Counted from the first letter of the stretch, positions 27,923 through 40,421 are shown. The stretch: 64,000 nucleotides of DNA from Moniliella sp. 'wahieum' (GCA_003971905.1 RSEE01000015.1:496001-560000); one strand, 5' to 3'. Notes: generated by a model from the sequence alone, not told the origin. Translations and numbers: made by a program.

Positions 27923-28889
27923 GTGCGGCCTGACCTGGGCAATCTTGCCGCCCCCACCTAATCTTTTTTGTGTAGCTCAATACATTCTGGTTCGTTCCCC
28001 TGTTAACGGTTCATGATGTGCCACGGAAGATGGAAAAGGTGGTGGCTCATACTTCTCTCCCTTGCGGGTGCAACAATCGTCTCTCTCAGTGTCAGTGTGC
28101 TAGAACGGGGGTGGTAGACCTCCATCCATCCTATACAACGTACTAAACTGGTAGCCCCATCCGACTTGCTGCTGAAAGCCATGCACCCGAGGTGACGAGC
28201 CTCAACCCTCAACTGTGTGCCAGCACCAGGGCCACGTGCCATGTATCCCTGGGCAAACAACGCCTAGCAGTTGCGCACCCGCATCTCCGATCCAGCCCAA
28301 AGGAACAATGGCACCTCGACACGACACGACGATCCCCCGACCCAACCTCCTGGCCATCAGCAAAAGCAAAAAAAACGTCTTGACTAGCTTGACTCTGGAC
28401 GAGGTAATAGAATCGAAACGCTGGACGAACGCAATGTTGGGTGGAACACACACCTCTATACTCGCTTTGACCGCAACCGATGGCATCCGGGTCCATCTCG
28501 ACCAACAACGCCGCGACCTCCCCTGTGGCGTTTCTTTGACGGTAGGGGCGCTTCGCCTACTCGCACCAACATACAGTGCGAACGGGGCACGACCAAGATC
28601 CAAACGCGCTCAGAGTACGAAAGCGCCAAGCGTCTCGTGCGCGGGGGGGTGGGGGGGGGGGGCGGATCGCGCGGCGCCACAAGGTTCATTCCAGTTGGTT
28701 GTCCTTCACGCGTACGCGTCACAGCGCATTCCCTCCGTTTCCGTTGGTTGTCCGTTGGGGCGGATGGAGCTGGAGCGTTGAAATCAAGACTCGAGCTTCA
28801 ACGTTGAGCCACCCAGTGTGCAGCTGGATCGCCCCTGCTTGGCCAACGCGTGGCCAGGCACGCGTCCTTAGCGATTCCTGCGCTTGGAC

Positions 28890-28913
28890 GGTACTTAGTA
28901 CTTAGTACTTAGC
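28890..28913. repeat. Heptad array, GTAC-TTA type, three copies
   Basis: GTAC cores at 28891, 28898 and 28905 are exactly 7 bp apart with TTA linkers (unit AGTACTT). Confidence 0.9.
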
Positions 28914-30624
28914 TTGGCCAAGAGCCCAACCAGGCGGGGATACAACACTGTCTATGTTGGATGGTGGACCAGGGCTGGTTCGCATGTCGCGAGGGTGTCC
29001 GTGGCTTTGTGGGTGGTGTTGGTTGTGCAGGCGGTGCGAGGGACGAGACGAGAGCGAGCTTGAGTGTGTTGCTAGGTGGCTGGGATGATTAATGATTGAT
29101 GACGCGTGACATGTGCCGTGTGCCAGCCGATTCAGAATTGAGACGGGCAGTACGCTTCGGAGAAGATCGAGGAAGACAGCATCGATCCGAATGGCGGGGG
29201 GAGCCGGAGAGGCGGATACGGCCTAAGGTCGAGGCGCGCGGGGGGTAGGGGTCGATGAGCGCTGAGCCTCAGCGCTGAGCAAGTACCAAATCCAGCCTGG
29301 CAATACGTGGAGGGGCTGTGGTAGGCTTCGGTGCAAGAGGACGCTGTCGACGATCGATGTGGTGGTGGATGATGTCGATGACAGGGGGTGTAGTTCGCAT
29401 CCGTACCCTAATGTAATGTCCATGTCATTAATCATTGCAAGTGGCTCAGTATATAAAGCTCATCGTCCGCGTCATCGCTCCTCACCTGAGGGTCAGCCTG
29501 AGCGAGTGCTGCGCTTTCGCCCGGGAGGAAAAACGTACGCTCTGAAATGTGAAAGCTGGTTGTGGGTAGGTTGGGCGGTACTTGGTGCGTTGGTTCGTAG
29601 CCGAGGAGATGGCCGAGAGCGGGGCAGAGGAGGGCAGGGGCGCAGCGCTCAGGCTGAACCGCTCAGCACAGGGGGCGGGGAACTGGCGGGGAGCGCGGGA
29701 CGCACTGGACGAGAGACCGAGGGGGGCGTGCGGGGCAAAGCGGACAAAGCGCACAAGGCGCAGGTGACATGTGGCATGCGACAAAGCGAGCTAAGCACAA
29801 GTAGCTAGTAGGGCCAGCGCCAAGCGCTAATAAAATGCCCGACGTCTGCGCTGGGCGGCGTGGCGCATGGTGGCCGGTGGTGGCAGTAGCCACTAGCCGT
29901 GGGCGCAGCAACAGAGGCCCGAACGCCGAGGGCCAAAGGCAAGGGGTGAGTGTGGGGTGGGGCGAGGCACTGGGTCCTGGCCAGGCAACAGACGCACGCT
30001 GTGCCTGGCCACTGCATTGGCGCCTATTCCCGCCCATATGTCGTGTGCGATTGCGGGGACAGGGAAGCCTCAAGCCTCACGCCCTCGGGCTTCGTGTGAA
30101 GCACACGCTTCAAAAGCTAATAGCTGCAAGGTCGGCGACCACCTGAGGTGCTGAGCGCTGATTAATTGTTGGCGCTGAGCTTGACTGGTGCTGCGGCGCT
30201 GAGGGGTCCCGGCCCTCTGGATCGGTCCAAGCAATGCACACGACTGATGCCGACGGGCAGCAGGGGGCAGGGACCGTGTCCTGTGCGGGGCAAGCGCGGA
30301 GCATGCAAGAGCCCCCGGGAGTGTCGGCCAGAGCCCAGGTGCTAGTCGCCGCGGATGGCAGGCTGGCACACCAGCAGTGTGCGAGCTGTGTGGGTTAGCG
30401 CTTAGCTGCGCCCAGTAGCAGCCAGATCCCGGATCTCAGATCTGGGGCCTCCAAGTAGCCAGAACAGAGCAGGCAGGACTCCCATCGCATTACGTCGTGG
30501 TTACTTACGGGCTTTGAGTGTCAGCGCTTGCGTTCCAAGTCTACTCCCGCTTGGCCCGCCGTCGGGCATAGGCGCATCACACGCACCCCGCCGAAATGCA
30601 GCAGTCTCACGCGGCGAGTCGTCG

Positions 30625-30641
30625 TAGTCACTAGTCACTAC
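30625..30641. repeat. Heptad array, CTAG-TCA type
   Basis: One perfect CTAG core at 30631 is flanked by a degenerate copy on each side, keeping the 7-bp period and TCA linkers. Confidence 0.7.
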
Positions 30642-30821
30642 AGCCTCAACGTTGCGTTCAACTCAGACACTTTGGCTTAGTGCCACCTGCTCTGGCGCGC
30701 CCCTACCTTGCCACTTGGCGTTGGCAGTCGCGAGAGGTCGATCGACAGTACTCCGCCTCCTGTCCCCCCTCCACCACCTCTCTCCTCCTACCTGCCAACT
30801 GCTCCTCCTTTCTGCACCACC

Positions 30822-32759
30822 ATGGCCGTCCCAAGCACCGCCACGGCGCCTCGTCCCGCCCCGACGCCTGCCAAGACCCCTACATCCGATAGCAGCATCG
30901 GATATGGCCCCCGCTCCTATCAGCCCTTTCACCGCTCGCTCGGGGCCTTCAAATAATTTTGGTGCCGTGGCCATGTTCCGCGCCATGAGCCACTCCTCGC
31001 CCGTATCCTTAGAGCCGGCTGCTGCGCTGGGTAGTGCACCCGCCTCGAAACCACAGCGTACGCCAGCCTCTTCCCCCTACCCTCCAACTCCATCTCCCCT
31101 TCCCCCCGCCTCCACCGCCCCCGCCGCCGCAACACCCATCCCACCCAGCGTTGCCCATGGCAAAACCTACAGTCCCCAACGCAGATCGAAGGCAGCGCTT
31201 GCGCCGTCTGTCCTCGGAATTCAACGTTGACAGCTACGCTGCCTATAGCTCGGGAATGGCCTCTGTCTACCCGCGTCCTACCTCCCCCTAGTCTGCCTCC
31301 CTTCTCACCCACCCAAGCCATCATGGACCAGTTGCATGCCCACCTGCCTCCTGACGCGCCTCGCCGTTCTTCCCACCGCGGTCGGGCCGGGGTTCACTCC
31401 GCCCACCCCCTCGCTCCGAGCGAGCTCTGAAGCCGACAGCTCGCCCAGTCTCTCGGATCGCGACTCGGTTCAAGTTGACATTTTCCCGTCGCTTGCCAGT
31501 GGCCAGTGGACCCAGTGGACCCAGCAGACCCAGCGGACCCAGTGCCCCAACCCCGGACAACGTCCGTCGACGTTGCAGCCGCATTGAAGGCAGCTGAAGC
31601 GGCGCGGATGTTGGCTTCGCATCCATCCGTGGGAACTGTATGCGCAGCTGGCCGACATGGCCTGCCAGAACGCCCCCCTGGTCCCTACCACGGCCGATCC
31701 GAGCTTGCTCGTGGTGACAGAGCAGCCAACCGAGATCTGGTCCGGTACCTCGCGTACCACAGAGGATTGGGACCGACCGAAACGCAAGCGCGACCTGGCC
31801 ATGCACGATCTTGTCCCTCCTGCATCTGCGTCTGCGTCTGCGTTTGTGTCTGCATCTGCGTCTGTGCCTGTGCCTATGCCTGTTCAGGCTGCCGGTCCTG
31901 CGTCTTCCCTTTCGCCTTCCCCTGGTTGCTTGGAGCCTCAGCCTCCTGCTACCCTAACTGAACGGGAGAAAGGGGAGGGGAGTGGGAAGCCCCCCGAGCC
32001 GGATCCGGAAGACTTTTGGTTTGGCTCGAGCGACTGGGTGGCGCCTGTGAGGCCGAGTGCGCCGGAGGTGGACTGGAGTAAGCTGGGGCAGGCCATGGCG
32101 TGCGGACGGATACCTACCAAGGTGGGCGATGCCATTCGTACATGCCACAACGTGAATGTCCGACGTGGGCCGTACGACCCTCCGTCACCCAGCAAAGCGG
32201 GGCGGCAACCGCACCTTGACAAGGTGCGGCGGGAGGTCTTGTCGGGGCCGGCCCGACTTGGTTGCCCTCTACATTAACCGGTTACGGCCAAGATGACTGC
32301 GCCGCTTCGGAGGGCCGATGGCGGACTGGACGTAGGTGCGAACCGGTTGAGCAAGGCTGAGAAGAAAAAGAATCACCTTGCTTCGGAGCATAAACGCCGA
32401 ACTAACATTCGGCGTGGATACCAGGACTTGGCTGCGCTCGTCCCTTCTCTGCAGCACTATGCGCGCGATACTATCAAGGTAGGCATTTCGATGGAAAGTC
32501 ACTATCTCCACCAAAGTACGCATCCTCCCCTCCCCTCCCCTTTGCCCCTTACTCGGCAGCTATTGTGAGCCCGAGGAAGGTTCGCCCGTACTCCATGCTG
32601 ACTCGCTCATTGTGGTGCACAGCGGTGGAGCATATGCGGCACTTGATCGAAATCAATGCTGCGCTCAGCTCCAAGCGAGGCGAAATGCTAAGTCTGCTGG
32701 AGAAGGCGTATGGGGTGGACTTTTTGCTTCCGCCTACGGCCGAGATGGAGACGGTGTGA
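30822..32759 (+). CDS. bHLH transcription factor
   Basis: DNA-binding regulator with a C-terminal basic helix-loop-helix. The ATG at 30822 is in good context (CACCATGGCC). The first ~480 codons are Pro/Ser/Ala-rich and cross frames several times. They include KAAEAARMLASHPSVGT near 31590, a Ser/Ala/Val run near 31825-31890 and DPEDFWFGSSDWVAPVRPSAP near 32000. The basic region and helix 1 are KKKNHLASEHKRRTNIRRGYQDLAALVPSL near 32360-32450; the Glu of SEHKRR is the residue that contacts the E-box CA. One or two introns interrupt the loop (donor GTAGGC after DTIK near 32479; acceptor CACAG near 32623). Helix 2 is VEHMRHLIEINAALSSKRGEML, followed by a short tail ending METV. The target genes are unknown. 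Frame changes in the N-terminal half make its exact sequence unreliable. Confidence 0.82.
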
Positions 32760-33514
32760 ACAGAGGGAAACATGAGTTGCATTCATGAGTAACAACAGCC
32801 GGTATCATATGGGTGTTGGAGCCGGTCGTATGGGCAGGGGGGTACGGGCATCGGATGATGCACATTCTGCTGACGGCAAGGGCTGGCTGCCGGTACAGGG
32901 GATAGTAAAAGCGTTGAGTCGCAGACTGAACGTCTGGCACGCGAACCAAGCTGATCAAGTGCGGGGGGAAGCGTGTTGGGCGGTGAGCTTGTGCTTGTGC
33001 TTGTGTGCTTGTGCTGGTGGGGGGTGGCATGAAAGTGCGATGCATGGTGCATGATGCGTGGTGCATGATGATCTGCACGTGGGGCCCGGTGGGGCCGGTG
33101 GGGCGGCAGAGTGGGCAGTGCGCAGGCGAGACAGACCCCGTGCTGTGGCCAGGATGGCCCAGAGGCTGGAGACTGAGCCTGCGGCCGCAGAGCTGTGCTC
33201 CAGCATCAAGTACTGCCTCCGCCTGGAGAGGGAGCGGTGGCCGGTGGCCGGTGGGGCGGGAGGTACGATGGATGATGCAAGGATGCATGGGGCACAGGCC
33301 TTGCTTGTCCATGTCGATCTCGATGATCCGCAGGCCCGCATGTATAGGCGCCGATCCTGGCATCTATAGCTGTGGCTATGCAGACTGATGATCGATGGCC
33401 AGTAAGCCAGTGGTCAGAAGGGAGTGTTACTTGAATTCCGTCGCGCTGGCTGTCGACACCGCCCAGGTCTCCCCACCACCTCCTTGCTTTGGTGCTCGCA
33501 GCGTCCGACATCCT
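32760..33514. other. Interval with TGCA heptads
   Basis: No gene is supported. It contains a TGCA array and GGTGGGGCC-type low complexity near 33080-33110. Confidence 0.5.
33041..33068. repeat. Heptad array, TGCA type, four phased cores
   Basis: TGCA at 33041, 33048 and 33062, with TGCG at 33055, keep the 7-bp phase. Linkers are TGG or TGA. Confidence 0.85.
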
Positions 33515-34091
33515 ATGAGTCTTCTATCCTTCCTCGCGCTCAGTGCAGCTGCAGGCGCCGTCTGGCCAGCACGCTCGAACAACAACTCGGTACTGTCCGC
33601 CTTTCTCCAGCTGCAACACCAGTACTTTGACGGTGCCCCGCTCACTGTGTCCGAGCAGGAGGAGCTGGTCCACTCGGTCAGCTCATCCACTCCACCCCCC
33701 CCCGACCTCAAAGTCATGACAGGCACCACCACCGAGGGGAAACAATTTGCTCACGACTTGCTCGCTGGCCACTTGCCCGCCGCGCACGCCAAGCGCACCA
33801 ATCTCAAGGGCGGCCGCCCCGCCGTGGGGGAGATCCCCAATGTTCATCAACCTGTACCAGGTGGCCGCCAAGCCTGACGCGACGGACGCCGAGGTGAGCG
33901 AGCTGGTCAAGTTGGGCATGCATATGCTCGATCAGGGCATCTCCATTGGCTCGCTTCGTCCTGCTTGGCACGGACCACACGGGAAGCAAGATGCTTCACA
34001 CTATTCTCCAAGCCCACTCGGACAACAAGAGCACGCGCCGCCCGTCCCGCCGCCACGAACGCACGTCGAAGGCGACGCTGAATTGAAGTGA
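33515..34091 (+). CDS. Hypothetical protein with hydrophobic N-terminus
   Basis: I do not recognise this gene. The ATG at 33515 opens MSLLSFLALSAAAGAVWPA, which resembles a signal peptide or signal anchor. It is followed by LQLQHQYFDGAPLTVSEQEELVHSV, a Pro/Ser spacer, and (after a frame change near 33840) FINLYQVAAKPDATDAEVSELVKLGMHML. A further frame change near 33960 probably adds VLLGTDHTGSKMLHTILQAH and a basic Ser/Arg tail. The TGA at 34089-34091 closes one frame; a stop 7 bp earlier closes the other. About 190 residues are expected. It lies in the same direction as the genes on both sides, with 0.75 kb and 1.5 kb gaps. Confidence 0.5.
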
Positions 34092-35662
34092 GTGAACTAG
34101 GAGAGTGATATGTGTGCACCTCATCCTCCCTACCCCATCTCTCGCTTCACGTTACGGTTCTTGAAGAAATTCCTTGTGCCGTTGCTGGTCTCTTCGTTGG
34201 TTTCTCTCATGCCTCTCTTATACTGGGCGATATGGGCTCCCCTAGAGCGCCAATCTTTGCCTTCACTCTGGGGTGCTGATGCCCCCTTGTGTGCTTGAAG
34301 CATTATTTTCGTTGTTTGGTTCACCTTTTTTTTTTGCGCTCCTCCCTCTTGGGAAGGAGAGATACAGTTAGCAGTACTCATGTAACTCGTTCACTCAGCT
34401 TTGCCCAGATTCAACTCTGAACTCTCCCAACTGGGGAAGCAGAGGTTTTAATCACAATGTCATTGAACAGAAAGATTAGTAGTATTAAGAAGGCAAGTGT
34501 CCCGTAGTTCCGGGCAGAGCTGAGTCTCAGCTCACTTGGGCCCTTCCTTATCGATATCAGCCCCTTATCTCCCACATAGCTCACCCATGGATCCCCAGTT
34601 TTTCCTATCCACGAAAAAGAGGTCGCAGGAGAGGGTTTCTCAGATGTTCTTGGCTCTCCACTCTCTTCACATGGAGACGTGTCTGTGGCCGCCATAACCG
34701 CAGGGGGATAACGAGCTGCAAAACCCGGCCACACACCCATTTGGGCAGCCGTTTGGCAAGTGGACGCAGGAAGGCCAATCGATGGCGATGATGGTGGGAT
34801 CGATGAAATAGTACTCGAGCAGTCGAGCGTAATAATTGTACGGCCCGAGTGGGCTACGAGAAAGGGTATATATAGGTGCATGGAACCAATCAATGGTGGA
34901 GAGAAGTAGCGTGTGATTGGTAAGAAATTGAAATGGCACCCAGCATTAATTTCTCGTAACGCTGACGCGCAATCCCCACGTACCTCCGCACTGCACCACC
35001 ACCACCACCACTGGGATTAAAAAGGATGATGCTTGTGCCGAGGTAGGGCCTTTTGATGAGCGGCGGATGCTGGGGGATGGAGCGGAGGTCGGTGGCGGCT
35101 GGTCCAGTGGCTCCGCGGTTGCGATATCGGATCGCCGCCCCTGTGCCCGCGCAGGCACCGAGACGCGCGATTCGATCTGCGATCGGGGTTGGGTGGTTGT
35201 ATATGCTGTACAAGCGAGCACGGTGGTTAGGCCCGCAGCCGGCGTCCCTCGCAGGGCATATCTCGTGCACCGCCATGGCGCAAGGAGGTGCCGATCGAAG
35301 CGGCGTTGGTCCCTGCCCCCGCCGCCCAGCTCACGGACGGCGCGCATTCCACCATAGTACCACCGCACGCGCCCTGCCCCTGTCCCCCCGCGCCCCCCGC
35401 AGCCGCATACACAGCCGCCATCCAGCGAACTCCCCAGCCGCAGCAGACAGCCAACCGCCCCTTGCGTCGGGGCCATACAGCCGAGGAGAGAGCTGGCAGT
35501 AGGCGTATAGCCGTGCGTCTGCGTCTGCGCTCCCCTCCCCTTCCCTCCCCATCCCCGCACCCGTGCCCTTTTCTTTCCTCCTTCCCCACCACCCCCTCCG
35601 CGCGCCCCCTTCCTGCTACTGCCCACACTCCCTTTTCCTCCTCCTCTCTTGCCCTTGTCGCC
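34092..35662. other. Interval without a supported gene
   Basis: 1.6 kb. A TATATATA element near 34864 has no convincing gene on either side. From 35250 to 35660 the plus strand is very C-rich (CCGC, CCCT runs), which looks like the leader of the next gene. Confidence 0.45.
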
Positions 35663-37313
35663 ATGGCCACCACACCGGCCCTCACCGGACTTCAAGCAGC
35701 CATCCAGCGCGCCCAGGCCCGCCAGCGCGCTAGCAGCAGCAGCCCCACGTCAGCAGTCCGGTGCTCAGCGCCGTGTCTGGTGGCGGTCGCCCACGCCATC
35801 CCCTCGCCCGTGAGGTTCAGACCAACGACTCTTCGCCCGCCTCGTCACCCACGCCCTCCATCTCGGCCTCCGCCGACGGCCATCCGTCCAATCGTCTCAC
35901 CGCACCCATCCCATCCCCTCGCCCTCTCCCTCCCATCCACTCGTCCCACTCATTCCTCCTCACTCCCGCTCCTGAGGAGCCAAGGGCTTCACTGAAACCC
36001 GCACCCCGCCGGTTGCTGAGGGGAACGAGCGTCCGCTTCCATCTCCAACCTCTCCAACCCCTATCAACCTCTCAACGTTTGGGGGGAGCGCATGGAATGG
36101 TCTTGTATGACGCTGATGACATAACGACGGTCATTATGATCCCGACGGTGCTGACGATTCATCCGTCTACAACCTTACAGCCATCAGTGCATCCGCCTCC
36201 GATCACAGCAACCATTCTCCCTCATGAAGCATCCGGCGTCGGAGTCACTTCCTCTTCTCCGACACTCTTCCGGGTGCATCAAGACTACCGTGGCCAGTCC
36301 TTTGCTCAACGTCTAAGCGCAGATTCAAGAGCAAGAACAGGATCAAATTCAAGAACCAGAGCAAAAAGAATATGAGAAAACAGATCACGCGGCTGCTCCG
36401 TCCCTACCAGCAAAGCCGCCCAAGTCGTTGGATCTTTCTTCTTCATCGCCTGCAATTTCTTCCTGTCAAACAGGATCACACGGGCTGCCCAACACCGACT
36501 CACTGATGCGCATCATGCCAACGGTAGGGCACCGCGGACGGGGACAAGACTAAAGGCCCTCCCCTTGCCCCCAAAATGGAACGCACAGACGATGACAACG
36601 AGGGAGGAGGTAGTGCGCATCCGCAAATGGCTGAGCGCGGAAGAGAGCAAGACGGGGTTCAACCAAGACAAGGGCCAACCTTTTGCGGCGAGACTCTCTT
36701 GGTACAATGGAGAACAACACAGGTTCTCCCAATTCAGTACAGACTCCCTGCACACTCCTCATAATAGACTTTCTCAGTCTCTGTCGCTCGCCGACCCACG
36801 GAACCAGGCGGCATCTCACTTGGGTCCACTGTCTAGTCCTTTGCGACTGGATCCTCCCGGGTTCCCGAAGCAGCTGCTACGGCTGATACGATTCGCACTT
36901 ACCACCAGTCCCGCCACTTCTCCGCCCATCAGCCCTTCCCATCCTTCACCGCATGCACATCTTCATCACCAAGCGCGGACTCTTCCCCTTCGGTCGACGA
37001 GATTTGTTCATGTTCCTTCCCGCCGACACTCGGCAATCCTTAGTAGTGATGGCAACGATCTCCCCCCTCCTCCGTCACTTGCTGCGTTGGCAGCTGCCCA
37101 AACGGGTGAGCCCACCCTCAGCTCTGCCTCCAGCCGGGGAAGTGGAGGCAAGGACGAAGAGCGGCGATTCTCTCACTGCAGCCCCTTGCGGAGAGTGAGG
37201 AGGAAGGGGCGGTAGAGGAGAAGAAGAACCGGCCACGGCTGCTCCCCCTTCTTCGGGTTTGGCAGATGAAGGATTACCAGCACTCCTTCGACCGGTTCTT
37301 GGATGAACCGTAA
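35663..37313 (+). CDS. Ser/Thr/Pro-rich protein of unknown function
   Basis: I do not recognise this gene. The ATG at 35663 (GCCATGGCCACC context) starts MATTPALTGLQAAIQRAQAR. The following ~450 codons are dominated by Ser, Pro, Thr and His with no folded domain apparent, and the frame changes several times without introns. The C-terminus can be read clearly: after SGGKDEERR the frame moves to PLAESEEEGAVEEKKNRPRL, then a short basic-hydrophobic end, QMKDYQHSFDRFLDEP, and TAA at 37311-37313. The acidic then amphipathic end looks like a conserved C-terminal motif of a disordered regulator, but that is inference. It ends only 66 bp before the next gene's ATG. Confidence 0.5.
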
Positions 37314-37378
37314 CACAATTATCAGTGTCGTGCTTCACAGCCACGTTGGTCGACTGGAAGCGTCGCTCACTTTGGGAT

Positions 37379-39126
37379 ATGACGGGTGGTGCGCGCAAGT
37401 CGTTCATCTCGGGGCACAGGTCGAGCATCATGCCATTGGATGATGATGAGAAGAAACCGGGAGGTGCACTCCCCAACCCTGCTGCGGGCCCACCGGGGGG
37501 AAACGAAGGTGCTGGCCCCCCTGGCGGCGGCCCCCCCGGTGGTGGACCTCCGGGGGGCAAGCCTCCTCTCGAGTTTGCAAGCCACAGTATCTTTGATCCC
37601 AAGTTGCGGCCCTTGTTCCAGCCCATCTTCAAGGGCTACGTGCCCTTTATCGCCCTCTTGTCAGTTGTTGTCATTTGGGGCATCGTACCTATCTTTGTGA
37701 GTATAGATTTCATGGAAACGCTTCACTGGAAAATGACTAACGTTGATCTCGTCCTATGTGCAGTGGGGTTCGCTTTACCGCCTTACCTCTCGTAACTTGA
37801 CAGCTTTCATCATCAACGGTGACCCTAACGGACAGATTGGCGATGTGATCCAAACGGCGTTGCTGGCAAGCGACCACCCGGGCAACAAGAAACGCCTTCA
37901 CTGGGTTGCCAAAACCCGTTCGGATTTCCCTACGACAGACAGCATCCACAAGGCATTGAAACGGACCAGTCGGCTTGGTGGCGGTTGAAGTGATGAACAA
38001 CGCTACCCAGGCGCTTGTCACGGCCCAACAATCAGGGGACACGAAGTGGGACCCCAATGCGGTCATTCAGATTTGGTACACCTCGGCGCGCAACTACATG
38101 GCAATGACCAGTCAGATTGTGGGGCCCACCAAGGGGTCTTAATTGACACGATGGACCAGCTCAACATCAACATTACTTCAACCTGGATCCAGAACACGCT
38201 TCGTTCGAAACCAACAGTACCGAGATGACGACGGTACTTAACTTTGGCCTCCAAGCCCCTCAGACCATCGGCCACGCTGTCGACTTTACCGAGAACGACA
38301 TCAATCCATTTGACCAAACGTCACGGTTGCTACCACCACGTTTGTTGGGTTGATCTACATTTTGCTCTTAGCGTTCAACATTACCATGGCGCTCTTTGGT
38401 TCCCGGCAACCGATCCTTCCGTTTTTGCGTCTTCGCCACCTTTTGATCCTGCGCCTGGCAATCCCCACTCTCACCACCTGCTGGTTTCGTTTGTATTTAG
38501 CATGATCAACTTACCTTTCCACGCCAAGTTTTCCAATCTAGGTCCGAGCGCAGCCGCTGGCTTCTTTGCCTTCTTTGCCATGCTGTTTACCGGTATGATG
38601 GTTCTAGGGCTTTGACTGAATTGGCACTGGAACTCCTTGGGCCGAAGTTTGTCGCATTTGGGCTGATGTTCCTCGTGATCATGAACGTTTCCGGGGCGCA
38701 GTACCCGATCCCGATGCTGAACAGCTCTTCTACCGCATCGTACGCACTACCCTTTTACAACCTACGTCAAGCCTTTCTCAAGATCCTGTACGACCAAGGC
38801 CCGAAGTGGGCTTGTTTGTCAACTGGGTCATCCTGTTTGCTTGGCTCGTCATTCTCCTTGCTGTCTTCCCCTTCTTTATCCGTCGGGACCAGCACAAGGC
38901 GATTGCCATGCGCAAGGCCGCGCGCGCGGGTGGCGGGCCAGGCGGCGGAGGGCCTCCCGGTCCTCCTGGTCCTCCTGGTCCTCCTGGTCCTCCTGGTCCT
39001 CCTGGTCCTCCTGGTCCTCCCAGTGCACCGGGTCCACCGGTCCACCGGGCGCCCCTTCTTCGTCGAGCGGAGGTGGACTTCCAGCTCACAAGCTGCGGAT
39101 CTGTCGACCGACAAAAGGAGGTGTAG
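37379..39126 (+). CDS. SNG1: Sng1-family (DUF3533) multi-pass membrane protein
   Basis: Related to yeast Sng1, a plasma-membrane protein affecting nitrosoguanidine resistance and phospholipid behaviour. The fold is shared with the ABC-2/YhgE-Pip class. A Gly/Pro-rich N-terminus leads to helix 1 (YVPFIALLSVVVIWGIVPIF), an extracytoplasmic domain starting with the family signature WGSLYRLTSRNLTAFIIN, and five later helices (TFVGLIYILLLAFNITMALF; FAMINLPFHAKF region; FFAFFAMLFTGMMVLGL; FVAFGLMFLVIMNVSGAQYP; VNWVILFAWLVILLAVFPFF). An intron at 37697-37763 (67 bp) joins IF to WGSLYR exactly. The start could be 37379 or the Met at 37430 (MPLDDDEKK). Several single-base frame changes occur. The cytosolic tail carries about eight GPP triplets and its final residues and stop (39126 or 39133) are uncertain. 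Confidence 0.85.
38951..39021 (+). repeat. Collagen-like 9-bp minisatellite in SNG1 tail
   Basis: About eight copies of GGTCCTCCT encode Gly-Pro-Pro triplets in the reading frame that follows the last transmembrane helix. Confidence 0.9.
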
Positions 39127-39764
39127 GGTGTAATCTTTTGGTTTATGATGGGCACACACCCCTGTGATCTTTTCATCATCTCTCGGTTCTTGGTATAAGA
39201 AAAAAGAAACTTGGGCGCTCGTTTTTCTTTCCTTTTTTTTCTCCTTTTGTGGCCACCACCTGTCTCTATTCCTTAAGATTTTTGGTTTCTCTTGGTTTGC
39301 CTGTTTCGCTATGCACATGCCCGCCGACTTTGCGCGCGCACCACATTACATCCTCGTTTCGTATTCGCACACAGGGTACCTTTGTGGGTACCGATACGAG
39401 CCATTTGATTCGATTCGATTCTCGATTCTCGATTTTCGATTCGTTTTACCAAGTTTTGATTTTTTTCTACCTACTCCTCTGGCCCCGTCTCTTACCGGGG
39501 CTGATTGTTCCAGTATGAATCGTATCGCCTTCATCCTCTCCGTGCCCTTTCCCCCCAGTCTCTTCCATTCTATGGCCTCAGTCTCCAGTCTCCCTCTTTT
39601 GTCCTTCTTCTACGACACACACACCCTCTACATTCAGATGACGAGTGTGTTCTGTGATTGGTGGGGGGGGTGAAACGTTCCGACCACACCAACCCACAAA
39701 CACGCCTCTGACTCATCTTCCACACCAACCCACACGCTCCTCGTCTTCCACACAACAGCCAATG

Positions 39765-39836
39765 GGTGGGAGTGGGAGTGGGGTGGGCATGGAGTGGGAG
39801 TGGGCATGGAGTGGGAGTGGGCATGGGAGTGGGGAT
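39765..39836. repeat. GGGAGT/GGGCATGGAGT minisatellite
   Basis: A G-rich array with a unit of about 17-18 bp (GGGAGTGGGCATGGAGT) is repeated about three times, with shorter GGGAGT pieces at the ends. G runs on one strand could form a quadruplex; that is inference. Confidence 0.85.
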
Positions 39837-40026
39837 AAGTGTTTTGCGGTGTGGGCTGGTTGGTTTTGTGGCGTTTACTCAAATTCAAGTCCTTTGATGC
39901 TCTTTTGTCCGTCGGATGCAAAAGCGTGCGACCTATAGTTGTTGCTGATGCTGGCGTGTCAGCCTGACAGCTCAGCCTGGGCCCTACTGCAGATACATGT
40001 GCAGGTCGGAGAGAGAGATGATGGTT

Positions 40027-40046
40027 GAACGTTGAACGTTGACGGT
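40027..40046. repeat. Heptad array, ACGT-TGA type
   Basis: ACGT cores at 40029 and 40036 are joined by TGA, with a degenerate ACGG at 40042. Confidence 0.8.
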
Positions 40047-40362
40047 TGATACATGATACTTGATGGACGAACGGGCGCTTAGTATTCTCCCCATGTACGG
40101 GGGATGGGACGGAGAGCGTATCATGTACCAGTACCGAGGACCGAGTATGCAGTATGGATCAGCAACCTGGGACTGGATCGAGAGAACGGTTAGTACTTAG
40201 ATGGACAGACAACGAGTTCCTGCAATTAATATGCAAAAACGTTATGCACAAAAACATATATGGCTGAGATCGGGCATTGCACACGCCAATAACATGTACC
40301 AGCCGCATTCTCTTCGAACTAGACGATTCTTCTTTCTTCTTTCCTAGCAGAGTATATCCGTC

Positions 40363-40421
40363 CGTTTTCCAACCTCGTTTTCCAACCTCGTTTTCCAACC
40401 TCGTTTTCCAACCTCGTTTTC
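40363..40421. repeat. 13-bp tandem repeat, four copies
   Basis: The unit CGTTTTCCAACCT is repeated four times perfectly from 40363 to 40414, followed by a partial fifth copy. Confidence 0.95.

Larger units (their letters stand above)
27923..30821. other. Gene-free GC-rich interval
   Basis: 2.9 kb, mostly GC-rich with long but unconvincing open frames on both strands and no recognisable domain. It contains the GTAC heptad array, AGCGCTGAG words near 29258 and a CTAG array near 30631. The final 150 bp are C/T-rich and look like the bHLH gene leader. Confidence 0.45.

Noticed and set aside
34411-34893. A 160-codon minus-strand frame with a hydrophobic end near a TATATATA element
   Set aside because: No recognisable domain, atypical codon use and no intron or homology cue; left out as unsupported.
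40363-40421. CRISPR-like array
   Set aside because: Direct 13-bp repeats without spacers in a eukaryotic genome.
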